Source: Symbiodinium natans
Taxonomy: Eukaryota; Sar; Dinophyceae; Suessiales; Symbiodiniaceae
DNA: 64,000 nucleotides
Reading direction: 5' to 3'
Assembly: GCA_905221605.1 (NCBI GenBank)
Contig: CAJNDS010001313.1
Coordinates: 677,163-741,162, forward strand
In this document: positions 47,107-57,618 of the stretch, in pieces
How positions within the stretch are numbered: position 1 is the stretch's first letter
How the letters are laid out: every line of letters begins with the position of its first letter
Made by a program: the position numbers and the translations under genes
The notes under the pieces: generated by a model
Seen by the model: the letters and a program-made list of their open reading frames with translations, nothing else
What the model was told of the DNA's origin: nothing
The model's database searches: none

Positions 47107-47310
47107 CTGTATATAAGGCTCCGCATCCTAATAGGATCTCCCATAGGACCATACTTCAGAGAACCTCCCACACCTTGAAGCCTTAGTAGTAGAGCAGGTA
47201 ACCTTCAACCTTTTTGGGGGTATTCGAATCCCTATACAATCCCAAAAGTTAACCTTTAATAAATTAATTCCCCCAGGTTAATGGACAACTAAGAAGCAGT
47301 CTGCTGGGGC

Positions 47311-47381
47311 TAGGGTTTAGGGTTTAGGGTTTAGGGTTTAGGGTTTAGGGTTTAGGGTTTAGGGTTTAGGGTTTAGGGTTA
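47311..47381 (+). repeat. telomere-type array (TTTAGGG)n
   Basis: Ten exact units. Confidence 0.95.
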
Positions 47382-47706
47382 GACCCTTGGCCCTGACCAT
47401 CTCGAAGCCATGCTCGGAGCGGTTGAACCTCCATGCCCTCAACCCTAAACCCTGAAACCCTAAACCCTAAACCCTAAACCCTAAACCCTACACGCCAAGC
47501 CGAGCTTGATCTCTGAGGCTAGACGAAGCAGGGAGCCAAGCATGTGGCCACATGGCGGGCTCTCGAAATTGCCTTGCCTGAACCCTTCAGCCCGAAGCCC
47601 CAAACCCTGCAACCTAAACCCATCTACATCTACACTCCCCTAAACCCTAAACCCTAAACCCCTAAACCTACCTCAAGATCCCTGTTGCTCTTGTGTGGGT
47701 TCCCAG
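47382..47706. other. spacer
   Basis: Open island at 47,396-47,440 (DHLEAMLGAVEPP), unsupported. CCCTAAA patches at 47,441-47,490 and 47,638-47,665. Confidence 0.4.
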
Positions 47707-47813
47707 GACCCAGAGAAGGCCCTTGTCCCCTTTTAAGGGCTTAGGTTCCCTTTGTAAACCCCCTGTAAACCAAAAAGGGCGCCCTTTTAATTCCCAGGTA
47801 GCTCTTCGGTGTA
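47707..47813 (+). mobile_element. 107-bp MITE-like element, copy 5
   Basis: GACCCAGAGAAGGCCCTTG start, CCAAAAAGGGCGCCC middle, diverged end. Confidence 0.7.
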
Positions 47814-48089
47814 GATTTGGGATGTTGCAACACACGCGCGCATTGGGGTTCTTGAGCTACTTGTACCCCTAGCATGTTGCGCAGGCTAAAGGCAGCAGAG
47901 GGCTTCATCACTAAGTTCGTTCTTAGTAGGGAATTTGGGATTTCGGTACCTTCTATCCCTTATATCCCTCCCTTAGAACCCCCTTTTTAAGGGCTTTAGG
48001 TGGGGGGGGGGGGGATTATATGCAAAAACCTCTTTGTTTAGAAGCAAAGGTTGACCTTTGGACTACCCAGTCGCCAAGATGACCCAAAG

Positions 48090-48213
48090 CCCTAAACCCT
48101 AAGCCCTAAACCCTAAGCCCTAAGCCCTAAAACCTCAACCCTAAACCCTAAACCCTAAGCCCTAAACCCTAAACCCTAAACCCTAAACCCTAAGCCCTAA
48201 ACCCTAAGCCGTC
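48090..48213 (-). repeat. mixed array CCCTAAA/CCCTAAG
   Basis: About 17 units with interspersed CCCTAAG. Confidence 0.95.
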
Positions 48214-48220
48214 AACCCAG

Positions 48221-48256
48221 GCCCTTGAAGATCTGGTGGCCACCCTCGGCGGCCAG
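48221..48256 (+). CDS. candidate exon: ALEDLVATLGGQ
   Basis: CAACCCAG| and GGCCAG|GCTTCT (GC donor) frame a 36-bp, phase 0-0 exon encoding ALEDLVATLGGQ. Family unknown; the context matches the verified genes. Confidence 0.45.
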
Positions 48257-48311
48257 GCTTCTGGGATTCTTCCCTTTCTTTAGGGGTTGGGCTTTCTCCA
48301 AGTAAGTGTCC

Positions 48312-48377
48312 TTTTTTTCCTTTTTTTTTTTTTTTTTCTTTTTTTTTTTTTTTGGGAGGGGGGGGGGGGGGGGGGGG
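48312..48377 (+). repeat. T-rich then G24 composite homopolymer
   Basis: About 40 nt of almost pure T, then GGGA and G20 or more. Strict TnGn polarity. Confidence 0.95.
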
Positions 48378-49300
48378 TCCTAATTATACGGGTGCTGTAC
48401 CATACACATAGTACAATAGAATATGTATATATATATACACCCTAATTCAAAGAGCTACCAATCTACCCTTTCTTAAACACAACAGTTGCTCTTGTTATTC
48501 CTAGATTACTCTAGGTAGGACCTAGATGAGTATGTTGCAGGACACTGTTCTTGTCGTGCGTGAAGAATGAACCTTTAAATTTGTTGAACGTCCTTTTCGA
48601 GATACTATAGAGCAAAAAAAAGGATCAAGAGTTTAAGGTTTCGAGTTTAAGGTTTTTAGGGTTCGCATTCCACATCGCATTCCACATCAGCACTCCATTG
48701 TTGGAAGGCTGGCGCATGGGGTGCAAGAACTGACCTCTCATCAAATATTATGGGTCCGCGACACCCTAAACACTTGCATCCCATCCCCACCCGAAAGAGA
48801 AGCCATGCCGCCATAAATCCACTAGCCCCCTATCCCTTTAGCTCCGAGTAGACCTGAAATGACACACCCTGCACACCGAACCCTAACCCAAACTGTAGAT
48901 TCCTTAGTCTAGGTCTCGGAACTAAACCCTAAGCCCTAAACCCTAAACCCTAAACCCTAAACCCGCAAGAGAGCCAGCACAAAAGCACCAGTGTCCAGCT
49001 ACGAGGAGACCCACATGACTACCAAACAACACCCCCAACTCGGCAAAGTCCTACATGTGCATCACGGCTTAGGGTTTAGGGTTAGGTTTTAGGCTTTAGG
49101 GTTTAGGTTTTAGGGTTTAGGGTTTAGGGTTTGGGGTTAGGGGTTAGGGGTTAGGGTTTAGGGCTCACAAAAACACCCCTTTTTAAGCGCCTGCATTAGC
49201 TGGCAAAGAAGGTCGGCACCTGCGTTGCCAAAGACCTGACCACGCCAGTAGCTCAGCCCCAAAGCCCTTGGAGGCCTCTGGACCCAGGTTTAGGGTTTTC
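48378..49300. other. spacer with variant repeats
   Basis: (TA)n at 48,421-48,436; CCCTAAA at 48,925-48,965; mixed TTTAGGG/TTAGGTTT at 49,070-49,165. A candidate island at 49,205-49,262 reads LAKKVGTCVAKDLTTPVAQ after TTAG|; it faintly recalls a BRCT domain, unverified. Confidence 0.4.
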
Positions 49301-49311
49301 AGGGTTCAGTT

Positions 49312-49381
49312 CAGGGTTCAGGGTTCAGGGTTTAGGGTTTAGGGTTTAGGGTTTAGGGTTTAGGGTTTAGGGTTTAGGGAT
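49312..49381 (+). repeat. telomere-type array (TTTAGGG)n
   Basis: Nine units plus TTCAGGG variants. Confidence 0.95.
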
Positions 49382-49394
49382 AATTTGGGCTCCC

Positions 49395-49904
49395 GTGGTG
49401 TGGGGTTCCTGCAAAAAGCGTCATTCATACCCCAAACGATTAAGAACGAGAAAACATCACCTATTTGAGGGAGTAGATTGGTTGCCTAATTCCCTCATTC
49501 ACTCGCAAGAACTCGTACTTAAGCAACGCCCCACGCCTGTGACAGAATGTGGTCGTCCAACATCCCACGATGATACCGGAACTAGGCCAAAGACTCCCTT
49601 TGTGTTGGTTTGTCCACGTCTTGTTTTTGGGGAAGCAGAGTTCGGGCCTTACCTTCGCCCCCACGGGCCCTGCCTTCGTGACGCCCTGCCGGCGCTGCCG
49701 AAAGTGGACCGATCCATTTTCGAGGAATGCGGCGGCTGGAAGACTCGTCGGAGACATGTCTGCAACCGCTGCTACACTGAGCAGAAGCTGCTTGGTTCGC
49801 GCAGCACAAGTGCGCCGGAGCAGGCCGGCGACTGGCTCGTCTGCGTCGTGCCGAACGATGCTAGAAACCCGAAACCTCATGAGGTTTTGGGTTTTAGGGT
49901 TTAG
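49395..49904 (+). CDS. open region, possible single exon, family unknown
   Basis: A 169-codon plus frame includes FEECGGWKTRRRHVCNRCYT (one CxxC). Another plus frame (49,549-49,911) and a minus frame (49,461-49,880) overlap it. This is one of the longest repeat-free open stretches. Strand and frame cannot be decided from sequence alone. Confidence 0.3.
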   Translation: MVWGSCKKRHSYPKRLRTRKHHLFEGVDWLPNSLIHSQELVLKQRPTPVTECGRPTSHDDTGTRPKTPFVLVCPRLVFGEAEFGPYLRPHGPCLRDALPALPKVDRSIFEECGGWKTRRRHVCNRCYTEQKLLGSRSTSAPEQAGDWLVCVVPNDARNPKPHEVLGFRV

Positions 49905-50339
49905 GGTCTAGGGCTTCGGAAGGTAGATGCTTCGGTGGGAGAACTCAATTGGCCTGGCCATGGCTCAAAAAAGGCGCAGTAGGTGTCGTGGGGATGGCTC
50001 GGGATGCTTACACGAAGTAGCCAAGAGCTTTAGAGCCCTGGGAGAGAATTCCCCAGGTGGCCAAAGCCCTCCAAGCTGCGTTTAGGGTTTAGGGTTTAGG
50101 GTTTACGGTTCCTACGCCCTAAACCCGACACCCTACCTTACCTTCTCAGCATCGAAGCCTAAAGGCTCAGATCAGGGTTGTAGGCGTCTAGGAAGTAGGA
50201 ACAGTGGTGTTCTTTCTTCACACGTACAACTTAAATCCTTCTTCTCCCCTAGGCCCTAAACCATAAACCCTAAAGCCCTAACCCTGAACCCTAAAACCCT
50301 AAACCCGAAAGCCGAAAGCCCTAAACCCGAAACCACGAA

Positions 50340-50430
50340 CGCCAAGCTCAGCCGGGGAAAGCTAAGGACCTACGAACGGCTCCTCTCTGGGTCGGCAGCG
50401 GAGGCTGGGCTTCTCGGCGCAACCCTCAAC
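50340..50430 (+). CDS. candidate exon, family unknown
   Basis: Open GC-rich frame AKLSRGKLRTYERLLSGSAA between arrays; splice edges uncertain. Confidence 0.3.
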
Positions 50431-50460
50431 TCGAAACCCTAAACCCTAAGCCCTACTTAG

Positions 50461-50527
50461 GGTTCAGGGTTTAGGGTTTAGGGTTTAGGGTTTAGGGTAC
50501 TAACCCTAAACCCTGATCCCTAAACCC
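50461..50527. repeat. head-to-head telomere arrays
   Basis: TTTAGGG units (to 50,498), TACTAA, then CCCTAAA units. The block can fold on itself. Confidence 0.9.
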
Positions 50528-50639
50528 TAGACCCCTAAGATGGAATAGGGTTGGGTCGCATGGCGACCTCCTGTGGCGCGGGGGATGGGTCAGGAAGTGA
50601 AGGTGCTCTCAAAAAGCTGGGTTTTGGGGCTTGAAGGGT

Positions 50640-50790
50640 TTCGGGTTTAGGATTTAGGGTGTTTTTATAGGGTTTATAGGGATCTTGAGGGTTTATAGGC
50701 TTTGTAGGGTTCACGGGTGTAGTGGGCTTTGTAGGTGTAATGGGGTTGTTTAGACGGTCTGTAGTGTTTGTAGGGTTTGTAGGGTTCTGG
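50640..50790 (+). repeat. degenerate TTTGTAGGG/TTTATAGGG tract
   Basis: Telomere-like units with a GTA or ATA insertion. The complementary version is at 51,282-51,562 and another plus copy at 54,733-54,950. Confidence 0.8.
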
Positions 50791-51281
50791 GATGATGGCT
50801 TCAGCTTCAGTATGCAAGTCGCTCTACTGGCAACTTCAGCTTGTCACAAGGCTGCTGCTACGCTTTTTCTGCCGTTCGGCGCGGAACCCTGAGGCTTAAG
50901 CCCTAGTTCCGTAGCCCCTAGACCTTGCTTAAACCGGAAAGCCTGAAACCCCAAAACCCCTTCACCCAAAACATCTTAGCCCCAAAAAGAACCCAGAAAA
51001 CCCTAAAACCCACAAAAACCTTAGACCTTAGAACCTTGAACTGGGTCGTGCTTTGGGAGAATCTTGCGCTTCCCCCCTTTCCGTTTAAGGGAACCTATTC
51101 ATAAACATTTTTCAAAGAGCTCAGTAAACCCCTCCCCCGAATATTAACCCCCCCTACCCCCCAATATTAAATACCCCCCATGTACCATAATGTAACTATC
51201 ATGGGAGTATTTGATATTAGGGGGTAAGGGGTAATTTATCCTAATTAGGGAGAGGGCATTAAGCCCCAAGGCCCTATAAAA

Positions 51282-51562
51282 CCCTACAAAATACGACAAA
51301 ACCCCAAACCCTTAAAAACTCTTAAAAACCCTGTGAACCCTATAAAACCTTTTAAAACCCTACCAAACCTTACAAAATCCCTACAAAAACCCTACAAAAC
51401 CCCACAAAACCCTACAAAACCCTATAAAACCCTACAAAACCCGATAAACCACTACAAAACCCTACTAAACCCTATAAACCCTACAAACCCTACAAAACCC
51501 TATAAAACCCTACAAGACCCGTTAAAGCCCTACAAAACCCTTTAAAACCTTACAAAACCCGA
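51282..51562 (-). repeat. decamer array (CCCTACAAAA/CCCTATAAAA)n
   Basis: About 27 decamers, period 10, the C-strand counterpart of TTTTGTAGGG. Lack of stops gives a KPYKT-repeat frame, an artefact. Confidence 0.9.
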
Positions 51563-51582
51563 AATCCTAAGCCACAGAGTAG

Positions 51583-51609
51583 GTCCGCCAGCGATGGCTC
51601 GAGCTGCAG
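51583..51609 (+). CDS. candidate micro-exon: VRQRWLELQ
   Basis: AGAGTAG| and CTGCAG|GTCGAG frame 27 nt in phase 0-0. Family unknown. Confidence 0.35.
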
Positions 51610-51655
51610 GTCGAGGCAGGGTCGATGGCAGCCAGGGGCTTGCTTAGAAGCTCTT

Positions 51656-51742
51656 GGGTTTAGGGTTTAGGGTTTAGGGTATAGGGTTTAGGGTTTAGGG
51701 TTTAGGGTTTAGGGTTTAGGGTTTAGGGTTTAGGGTTTAGGG
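51656..51742 (+). repeat. telomere-type array (TTTAGGG)n
   Basis: Twelve units, one TATAGGG. Confidence 0.95.
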
Positions 51743-52810
51743 TGTGTCTACTTCGCCTCCCTTAGGATTCACTGAATCCGACCTATTTGGGAGTAGGGTT
51801 TAGGGTTTTTTGGGCATCTGGAGTTTAGGGGTACGGGTTTAGGGTTTTCAGCTTAGGCTGTAGGGTTTTGAGCTCAGGGCTTGGGGTTTTTCAGGCTTCG
51901 GGGTTTAGAGCTTTGGTTGTTGTGTTTCAGGGTTTAGGACTTTACAGATTTCGAGGTTGTTGTGCCCTTGGAGAGTTTAGGATTTTCAGGTTAGGGCTTG
52001 AGGTTGATAGGGTTTTGGGTTTAGGGTCTAGGGTTTAGGGTTTAGGGGGGTGGAGTGGGAGTTCGAGGTTGAGGGGCTTAGTTTTGTTCGGCTTGTCGTA
52101 GAAAGGGGCTTAGATAGGTTTGGGGGTTTAGGGATTGGGGTTTTGCTGTAGTCTGAGTTGGGCGGAAGCAAAGGACACCGCGAAAGTCCAATGCCATGGC
52201 CCGCATGGCACCGACGAGCTCATGATGGAGTTGATGGAGACTGAAAGGGTAAGCCCTCTACCAGAGCTCAACGAGGTTTTGATTTGGAGTGTGCTCTTCA
52301 CTGTCAGCCTTGCATCTAGAAAGGCGTCGGTGAAAGACATTTCGAATTGCAACATGGGATGGCGTGCCCGGACTAGTCCAGGTTCAGTCGTGTTGCTGGA
52401 CCTCAACACGTGGCAAGAGCATCGCACAGAGCTAAGGGGTTTTGGTCGACGGTGAAGATGCATTCGCCCGAGCTGCTTGAGTTGCTCCAAGGACTCGTGC
52501 AAAGACATCACAACAACCTCGAGGCATTGACAGAGAGATGTTTCGAGGTGGCGTCAGGCCGTCTTTGAGTACAACGAAGCCCATTGGGCACCTTCCCCAA
52601 TTTCACCCTAATTCAGCCCTAACACACCCCCCTCAAACCCTAGACCCCAAAACCTCCCCACGCATATGGTTTGACCCTAAACGGGGCTCACGGGTTTAGA
52701 GGACCCCCGACCTTGAGGCGGTGACTATGAAGTACGATAAGCCCAGGCGTCTCTACGTTGTACCCTAAACCCAAAAACCCTCAACCCTACATACTACTCT
52801 ACTTGGTACC
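51743..52810. other. degenerate repeats and unique region
   Basis: Degenerate TTTAGGG to about 52,050. Then 52,128-52,511 is open on both strands (106 codons plus, 127 minus), with no known motif in either. Confidence 0.35.
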
Positions 52811-52974
52811 TACTTGCCACCCAGACCCCCCGGATGGATCCAAGAAGTAGGAGCCCCCCAAGTAGTACTCTACACTACTGCTGGACCATCTTTAGGATCT
52901 ACTAGACCCTGAACCCTGAAACCTATGCCCCTTAGGGGGATCTACTTGCTGGATCCTCCCAGGTGTCTGGGTAA
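52811..52974. mobile_element. fold-back element, CTACTTGCTGGATCC arms
   Basis: TACTTGCCACCCAGAC...GGATGGATCCAAGAAGTAG (52,811-52,850) is inverted as CTACTTGCTGGATCCTCCC...GTCTGGGTAAG (52,942-52,975). Similar arm sequence occurs near 24,875. Confidence 0.6.
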
Positions 52975-52987
52975 GCACCCCGATCCT

Positions 52988-53109
52988 CTCTAAACCCTAA
53001 ACCCTAAACCCTAAACCCTAAACCCTAAACCCTAAACCCTAAACCCTAAACCCTAAACCCTAAACCCTAAACCCTAAACCCTAAACCCTAAACCCTAAAC
53101 CCTAAACCC
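52988..53109 (-). repeat. telomere-type array (CCCTAAA)n
   Basis: More than 17 exact units, among the longest pure arrays here. Confidence 0.95.
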
Positions 53110-53130
53110 ATCCCCCTCCTAGAATGCCAG

Positions 53131-53199
53131 GCAAAGCGGGGCACTGTCGTGCTGATCCTGGGCCTTCCCAGAACCATGCAGCCGGCTCAGTATTTTGAG
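53131..53199 (+). CDS. candidate exon: GTVVLILGLPRTMQPAQYFE
   Basis: AATGCCAG| opens AKR, GTVVLILGLPRTMQPAQYFE. The TTTAGGG array starts immediately at its end (GAG|GGTTTAG). It may belong to the second hydrolase gene or to another; family unknown. Confidence 0.4.
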
Positions 53200-53204
53200 G
53201 GTTT

Positions 53205-53305
53205 AGGGTTTACTGGTTTAGGGTTTAGGGTTTAGGGTTTAGGGTTTAGGGTTTAGGGTTTAGGGTTTAGGGTTTAGGGTTTAGGGTTTAGGGTTTAGGG
53301 TTTAG
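53205..53305 (+). repeat. telomere-type array (TTTAGGG)n
   Basis: About 14 units after a TTTACTGG interruption. Confidence 0.95.
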
Positions 53306-53689
53306 CTCCGAAACCCCCAAAGGACTTAGGGCTCAGGGACCCCTCGCATACCAACACAGACGGCCCGACCCCAAACCCCGTACAGACACCATGGCAGGTT
53401 TAGGTTTAAGGTAGTTCCCCTAAACCCTAAAGCCTAAACCATTGGTTACTAAACCCTAAACCCTACATGCAATGTTTTTTTTAAGATTTGCTTGGGGTTC
53501 CTTAAGCGCATCCGGGTTTGAGGATCCTCCGGTTTTTTTGCCAGCATCTGCCGTTGCAAGCCGGGACCCCTCATTTTCCGGGTGGTGAGGGAGGGGAGGA
53601 GTGGGGGTGAGTTTAGTGTTTCGAGTTCAGGGTTTAGGGTAGACCCCACAGTTCATACCTTCAGGTTAAGGGGTTTAGGGTTTTAGGCC

Positions 53690-54154
53690 TTGCTTGAGCG
53701 CTTGGTCGGTGCGGGGCGTTCGCAAGCTCAGCCCGCAATGCTCTTCTACGCGACGCAGCCAGAGTGGCTCAAGCCAAATTCGCACGCACCACAGCAGCAC
53801 CCCCCCACTTTGCCGGCGCGGATCTGCATCGTATACTGTAAAGACAGAAGGCACAGCAGTTCACATTCGAGAAAGGCACGCCCCATCATCGTAGGCGATT
53901 TCTGGGAGCATCAGGATTTGAGGTGGGTGGTTGCAAGGCACGTGGACCTACATCGCACCAGGCGCAAGACAGCCTTCCGTAAGCCTGCTTGCGCTGAACC
54001 CTTGGTGAGCCAAGCATGTATCGGGACTTTCGAGAGTTGTGGCTCTGATGCAATTATTCAGCTGAGCCTCAAAAGTATGCCCTCCCCAGCATTCGTTAGG
54101 CTTTCGCAAGCCGAAGCCTACAATACCACGCTAAACTCCATGTTGTACATATGA
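53690..54154 (+). CDS. open region of 154 codons, family unknown
   Basis: The longest repeat-free plus frame; it includes QPAMLFYATQPEWLKP and ARPIIVGDFWEHQDLRWVVA. The string TGCTCTTCTACGCG is shared with the exon at 60,971. No known domain. It may be a single-exon gene, relic or chance frame. Confidence 0.35.
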   Translation: MLERLVGAGRSQAQPAMLFYATQPEWLKPNSHAPQQHPPTLPARICIVYCKDRRHSSSHSRKARPIIVGDFWEHQDLRWVVARHVDLHRTRRKTAFRKPACAEPLVSQACIGTFESCGSDAIIQLSLKSMPSPAFVRLSQAEAYNTTLNSMLYI

Positions 54155-54569
54155 AAGACCGTGCTGCATGGGCTGAAGGGTTTTGGCCTTAAAGGCCTAG
54201 GATTTCTGTGGAGCTCGAGGGCGTTGAGGGTAGAACTTTGCAACATCAGGACCCCTCAATTTCCGGCGTTTTAGGGCCTGAGGATGTGTGTGGCTTCGGG
54301 GCGTGGGGTTCTAAAGCCCTAAACCCTAGAACCCCTGCAGAATCAACTGCAACTCTGCAACCTGTCGCAGCGCGCAAGGTGGACAGATGAGTTGTGTGGC
54401 TGGGGCCGCGCGGCTGGCAGTTTCCGTGGGTGTGAGGGCTCGAGAGGGCTTCGGTGGTTCACCCTACACTCTGAACGCGACTCTGAACACTGAAGCCTCC
54501 CTAAACCGGAAAACCCAAAACCCCACAACTCCTAAAAACCCTCAACGCCCTCGGCTCTCAAGAAAACAA

Positions 54570-54605
54570 GGGTTTAGGGTTTAGGGTTTAGGGTTTAGGG
54601 TTTAG
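54570..54605 (+). repeat. telomere-type array (TTTAGGG)n
   Basis: Five units just upstream of an exon acceptor. Confidence 0.95.
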
Positions 54606-54629
54606 CTTAGGGTTTAGGGGCTCTCGCAG

Positions 54630-54714
54630 ATTTTGGGCGCTCCTCCATCAGCGTCTACGAGTCGAAGGCAGACCTGTACCACTGGCAGCGCTGGGAGAAG
54701 CCGAGCCCCGGCGG
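54630..54714 (+). CDS. second hydrolase exon 1 seen: SVYESKADLYHWQRWEKPS
   Basis: TCTCGCAG| opens FGRSSI, SVYESKADLYHWQRWEKPS, P plus split Gly. The GC donor GGCGG|GCAAAG (54,715) has good +3 to +6 context. GG plus the next exon's G restores Gly. Confidence 0.6.
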
Positions 54715-55711
54715 GCAAAGGGCTTTTCGGTTGGTTTGTATAGGGTTTGTAGGGTTTCTATAGGGCTTTTATAGGGTTTATATAGGCCCCGGCAGGCAAA
54801 GGGGGTTTATACAGGGTTTCTAGGGTTTGTAGGGTTTCTATAGGGTTTTTATAGGGTTTATGTAGGGATTCAGGGTTTTCTAGGGTGGCTGTAAGGGTTT
54901 CTACAGGGTTTCTATAGGGCTTTTATGGGGTCGGTTTAGAGGGTTTAGAGGGTAAGTCAAAAAGGCTTCCCAGGTGTGGTTAGCCTGTGTGGTTTTGGGG
55001 TTGGGCTTTAGGGGCTTTTGGGTTTGGGGCTTAAGCTTAAGGATTTTTTATACCGGTTGCTTTGAAGGCTGCGTTTGTGTTGTCAGTTTGGTGGCTTTGG
55101 GTGTTGTGAAGAACCCGAAACCCCAAACCCTGGTTTTCCAAAAAGCATCCCCCTCAACCCGAAACCCCAAAGCCCCGTTTTCCCCTGGACCCGAAACCCC
55201 AAACCCCGTTTGTCACTCAAACGCTCAAACCCTAAACCCTAAGTGCTAAACCTCAACCCTAAACCCTAAACCCCAAACGCTTGTCTCCCAAGGTACGTCG
55301 TGGTCTGGCTCCATGGAATGCACCAGGGTCCCATCGACGCCGGAACGCTGCGAAAGCTGCAACGGAGGCATCGCACCTCTTTGTGCTGTACCTCATTTTT
55401 TGCATGGTGTTTTAGGGGTTTAGGGGTTCAGGGTTTAGGGTTTAGGGGTTTAGGGTTTAGGTTTGGCTCAGGGCTTGCGGCTGCTTTGTTTCTGTGGGGG
55501 GGGGGGGGGGGGCTCTCAGCCAGAGCAGGGTTGGTATAGGAGGTGTTGTTCGTGGCGTTGTCGGGTTTGCTTTGTTTGGGGGGGGGGGGGGGGGGGGGGC
55601 GGGGGGGGGGGGGGCGGGGGGGGGGGGGGGGGGGGAGGGGGGGGGGGCGGGGGGGGGGGGGGGGGGGCGGGGGGGGGGGGGGGCGGGGGGGGGGGCAGGG
55701 GGGGGGGGGGG

Positions 55712-55745
<34 letters not shown>

Positions 55746-55783
55746 CGGGGGGGGGCGGGGGGGGGGGGGGGGGGGGGGGGGGG

Positions 55784-55817
<34 letters not shown>

Positions 55818-57577
55818 CGGGGGGGGGGGGGGCGGGGGGGGGGGGGCGGGGAAAGGGGGGGCGGGGGGGGCGGGGCGGGGGGGGGGGGGGGGGGGGGGGC
55901 GGAAAGGGGGGGTTTCAGCTCGCAGGTGTCTTGAAAAAGGTTTAGGGTCCTTAAGGGAGTGGGGGGGGGGTCATGGGGGAGGTACCGAAAAAGGAACTTG
56001 TGCAAGCTTCGGGAGCTGTAAGGAGTCGTGGGGAGAAATACCCTCTCCCTGAGAAACCCTATAGGTTTAGGGGTTTAGGGGAGGGGTTTTGTGGGTGCTG
56101 GTGCTTGAGGGCTGACCGTTTTGGGCAGAACTATTTTTTCGAGGTTACCCTGAACCCTAAACCGTAAACACCTATTTACGTGTCCGACAGGCTTTGGCGG
56201 CGGGTGATCTTCCTCGTACCGACCAATCCGGAGCCGCACAACGGACACCTGTCAGTTTGGGGTTTAGGGTTTCGGGTCTAGGGTTTAGGGGGTTGAGCAC
56301 GCTATTCCGGGTTTAGGTTGTGGGGGGTGCTCAGAAGGGTTGAGGTCTTGCTTGGCCAGGAGATGGGTGGCTTTGGGAAATTCAATGTACAACCCGCTGA
56401 AGCCCTGCAATCCGAAATCCGCACGCCTAAACGCTAAACGCCTCATCCTACGCCGCCCTTGTCAGGAATGCACTTCAGTTGGGGGTGCACCTTCACGAAG
56501 GCCCAGAACAAACAGGTGCGTGCCTCAAGTGCAGCTGTTGGTGTAACGACGGGCAGATACTTCCCAAGAGGGGCCTGGATGGGTCGCGGGACACGTTTAG
56601 GTTTGAGAACGGCATTTCCAGTGTTTTTCGTCCCTTCTGGGGAGTCGCAACGTGAAGTTGTGCGGGTCTTCGGGTTTCTGACTTTAGTGCTGCCTGCTGA
56701 GCAAGTTCCTCCTGGCGCTATGCTGGGAGCACCGTGGAAGGTTTCGACAGTCCCGAGTATCCCGGCGATGCCTGTGCACTGGCAACGGCAGCTGCAACAG
56801 GGGCATGTTTTCAGGTCTCCAATAGCTACGCCTTGAAGGGGCTGAGGGTTGCAACCAGCAGCTCTAATCACGCGAGGCAGTTGCGTACGAAGCTCCGTGT
56901 CGAATTCCTGGACCCAACAGTTGGATGTCACACGCCGGCGAGAGGACGCGAGAAGGCAGTAGCAGCACCTAGCCGACTTCTAGTTGACGCGCAGGAAGAG
57001 GCCAGCTGCAGCATGCCTTTGTTGCAAGAGACCCTGTATATGACAAGCTATGACAAGCTCATGTCTCATACAGCCGGATGTCTTAGGTTCCTCTTAAACG
57101 ACTTGGGGTTGCAGAGATGAGGCACGCGTCGGCAATATCTTGGACAAGGGGTTGCTGTAAAGCACAGATGGAAGGATGTCGATACATGCGAAGGCTATGA
57201 GGGGGAATTCAGCATTCAACAGCCCCCGTTTCCCAAGCCCTGCTTTCTATGAGCCGAAGCAATGCGAGTGGTACTACTTAGACTCATCGGGCTTTCAGCC
57301 AGAGGATTTCGAGCGCCCGCTCACCGCATAGCAACTTGTGTCTTGGATTGAAGGACGCTAGACCGTGTCGTCGGAGAAGTCGATGAAGCGAAGCAGAGGC
57401 ACAGCGGCGGGTGGACGTGGTCCACCCGCGATTAGAGACGGGAGATTTGCGAAAGCCCCTAGACATCAGATGACCATGATGCACAATGAGAAAGACCGTC
57501 CAAAATTAGACATGAGAAGCAGTGCTGTGTCCCTTAATGCATGCAAGAACAAGGACCTTTTTTGTGGGGGGGCGCGG

Positions 57578-57618
<41 letters not shown>

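Noticed and set aside
51333-51545. KPYKT-repeat frame
   Set aside because: Direct translation of the CCCTACAAAA decamer array.
53690-54154. Confident single-exon gene of 154 codons
   Set aside because: No recognisable domain or start context; kept only as a low-confidence open region.
55457-56005. Poly-Pro (minus) and poly-Gly (plus) frames of 146-182 codons
   Set aside because: They are the translation of the long G tract; any G run is open in all frames.
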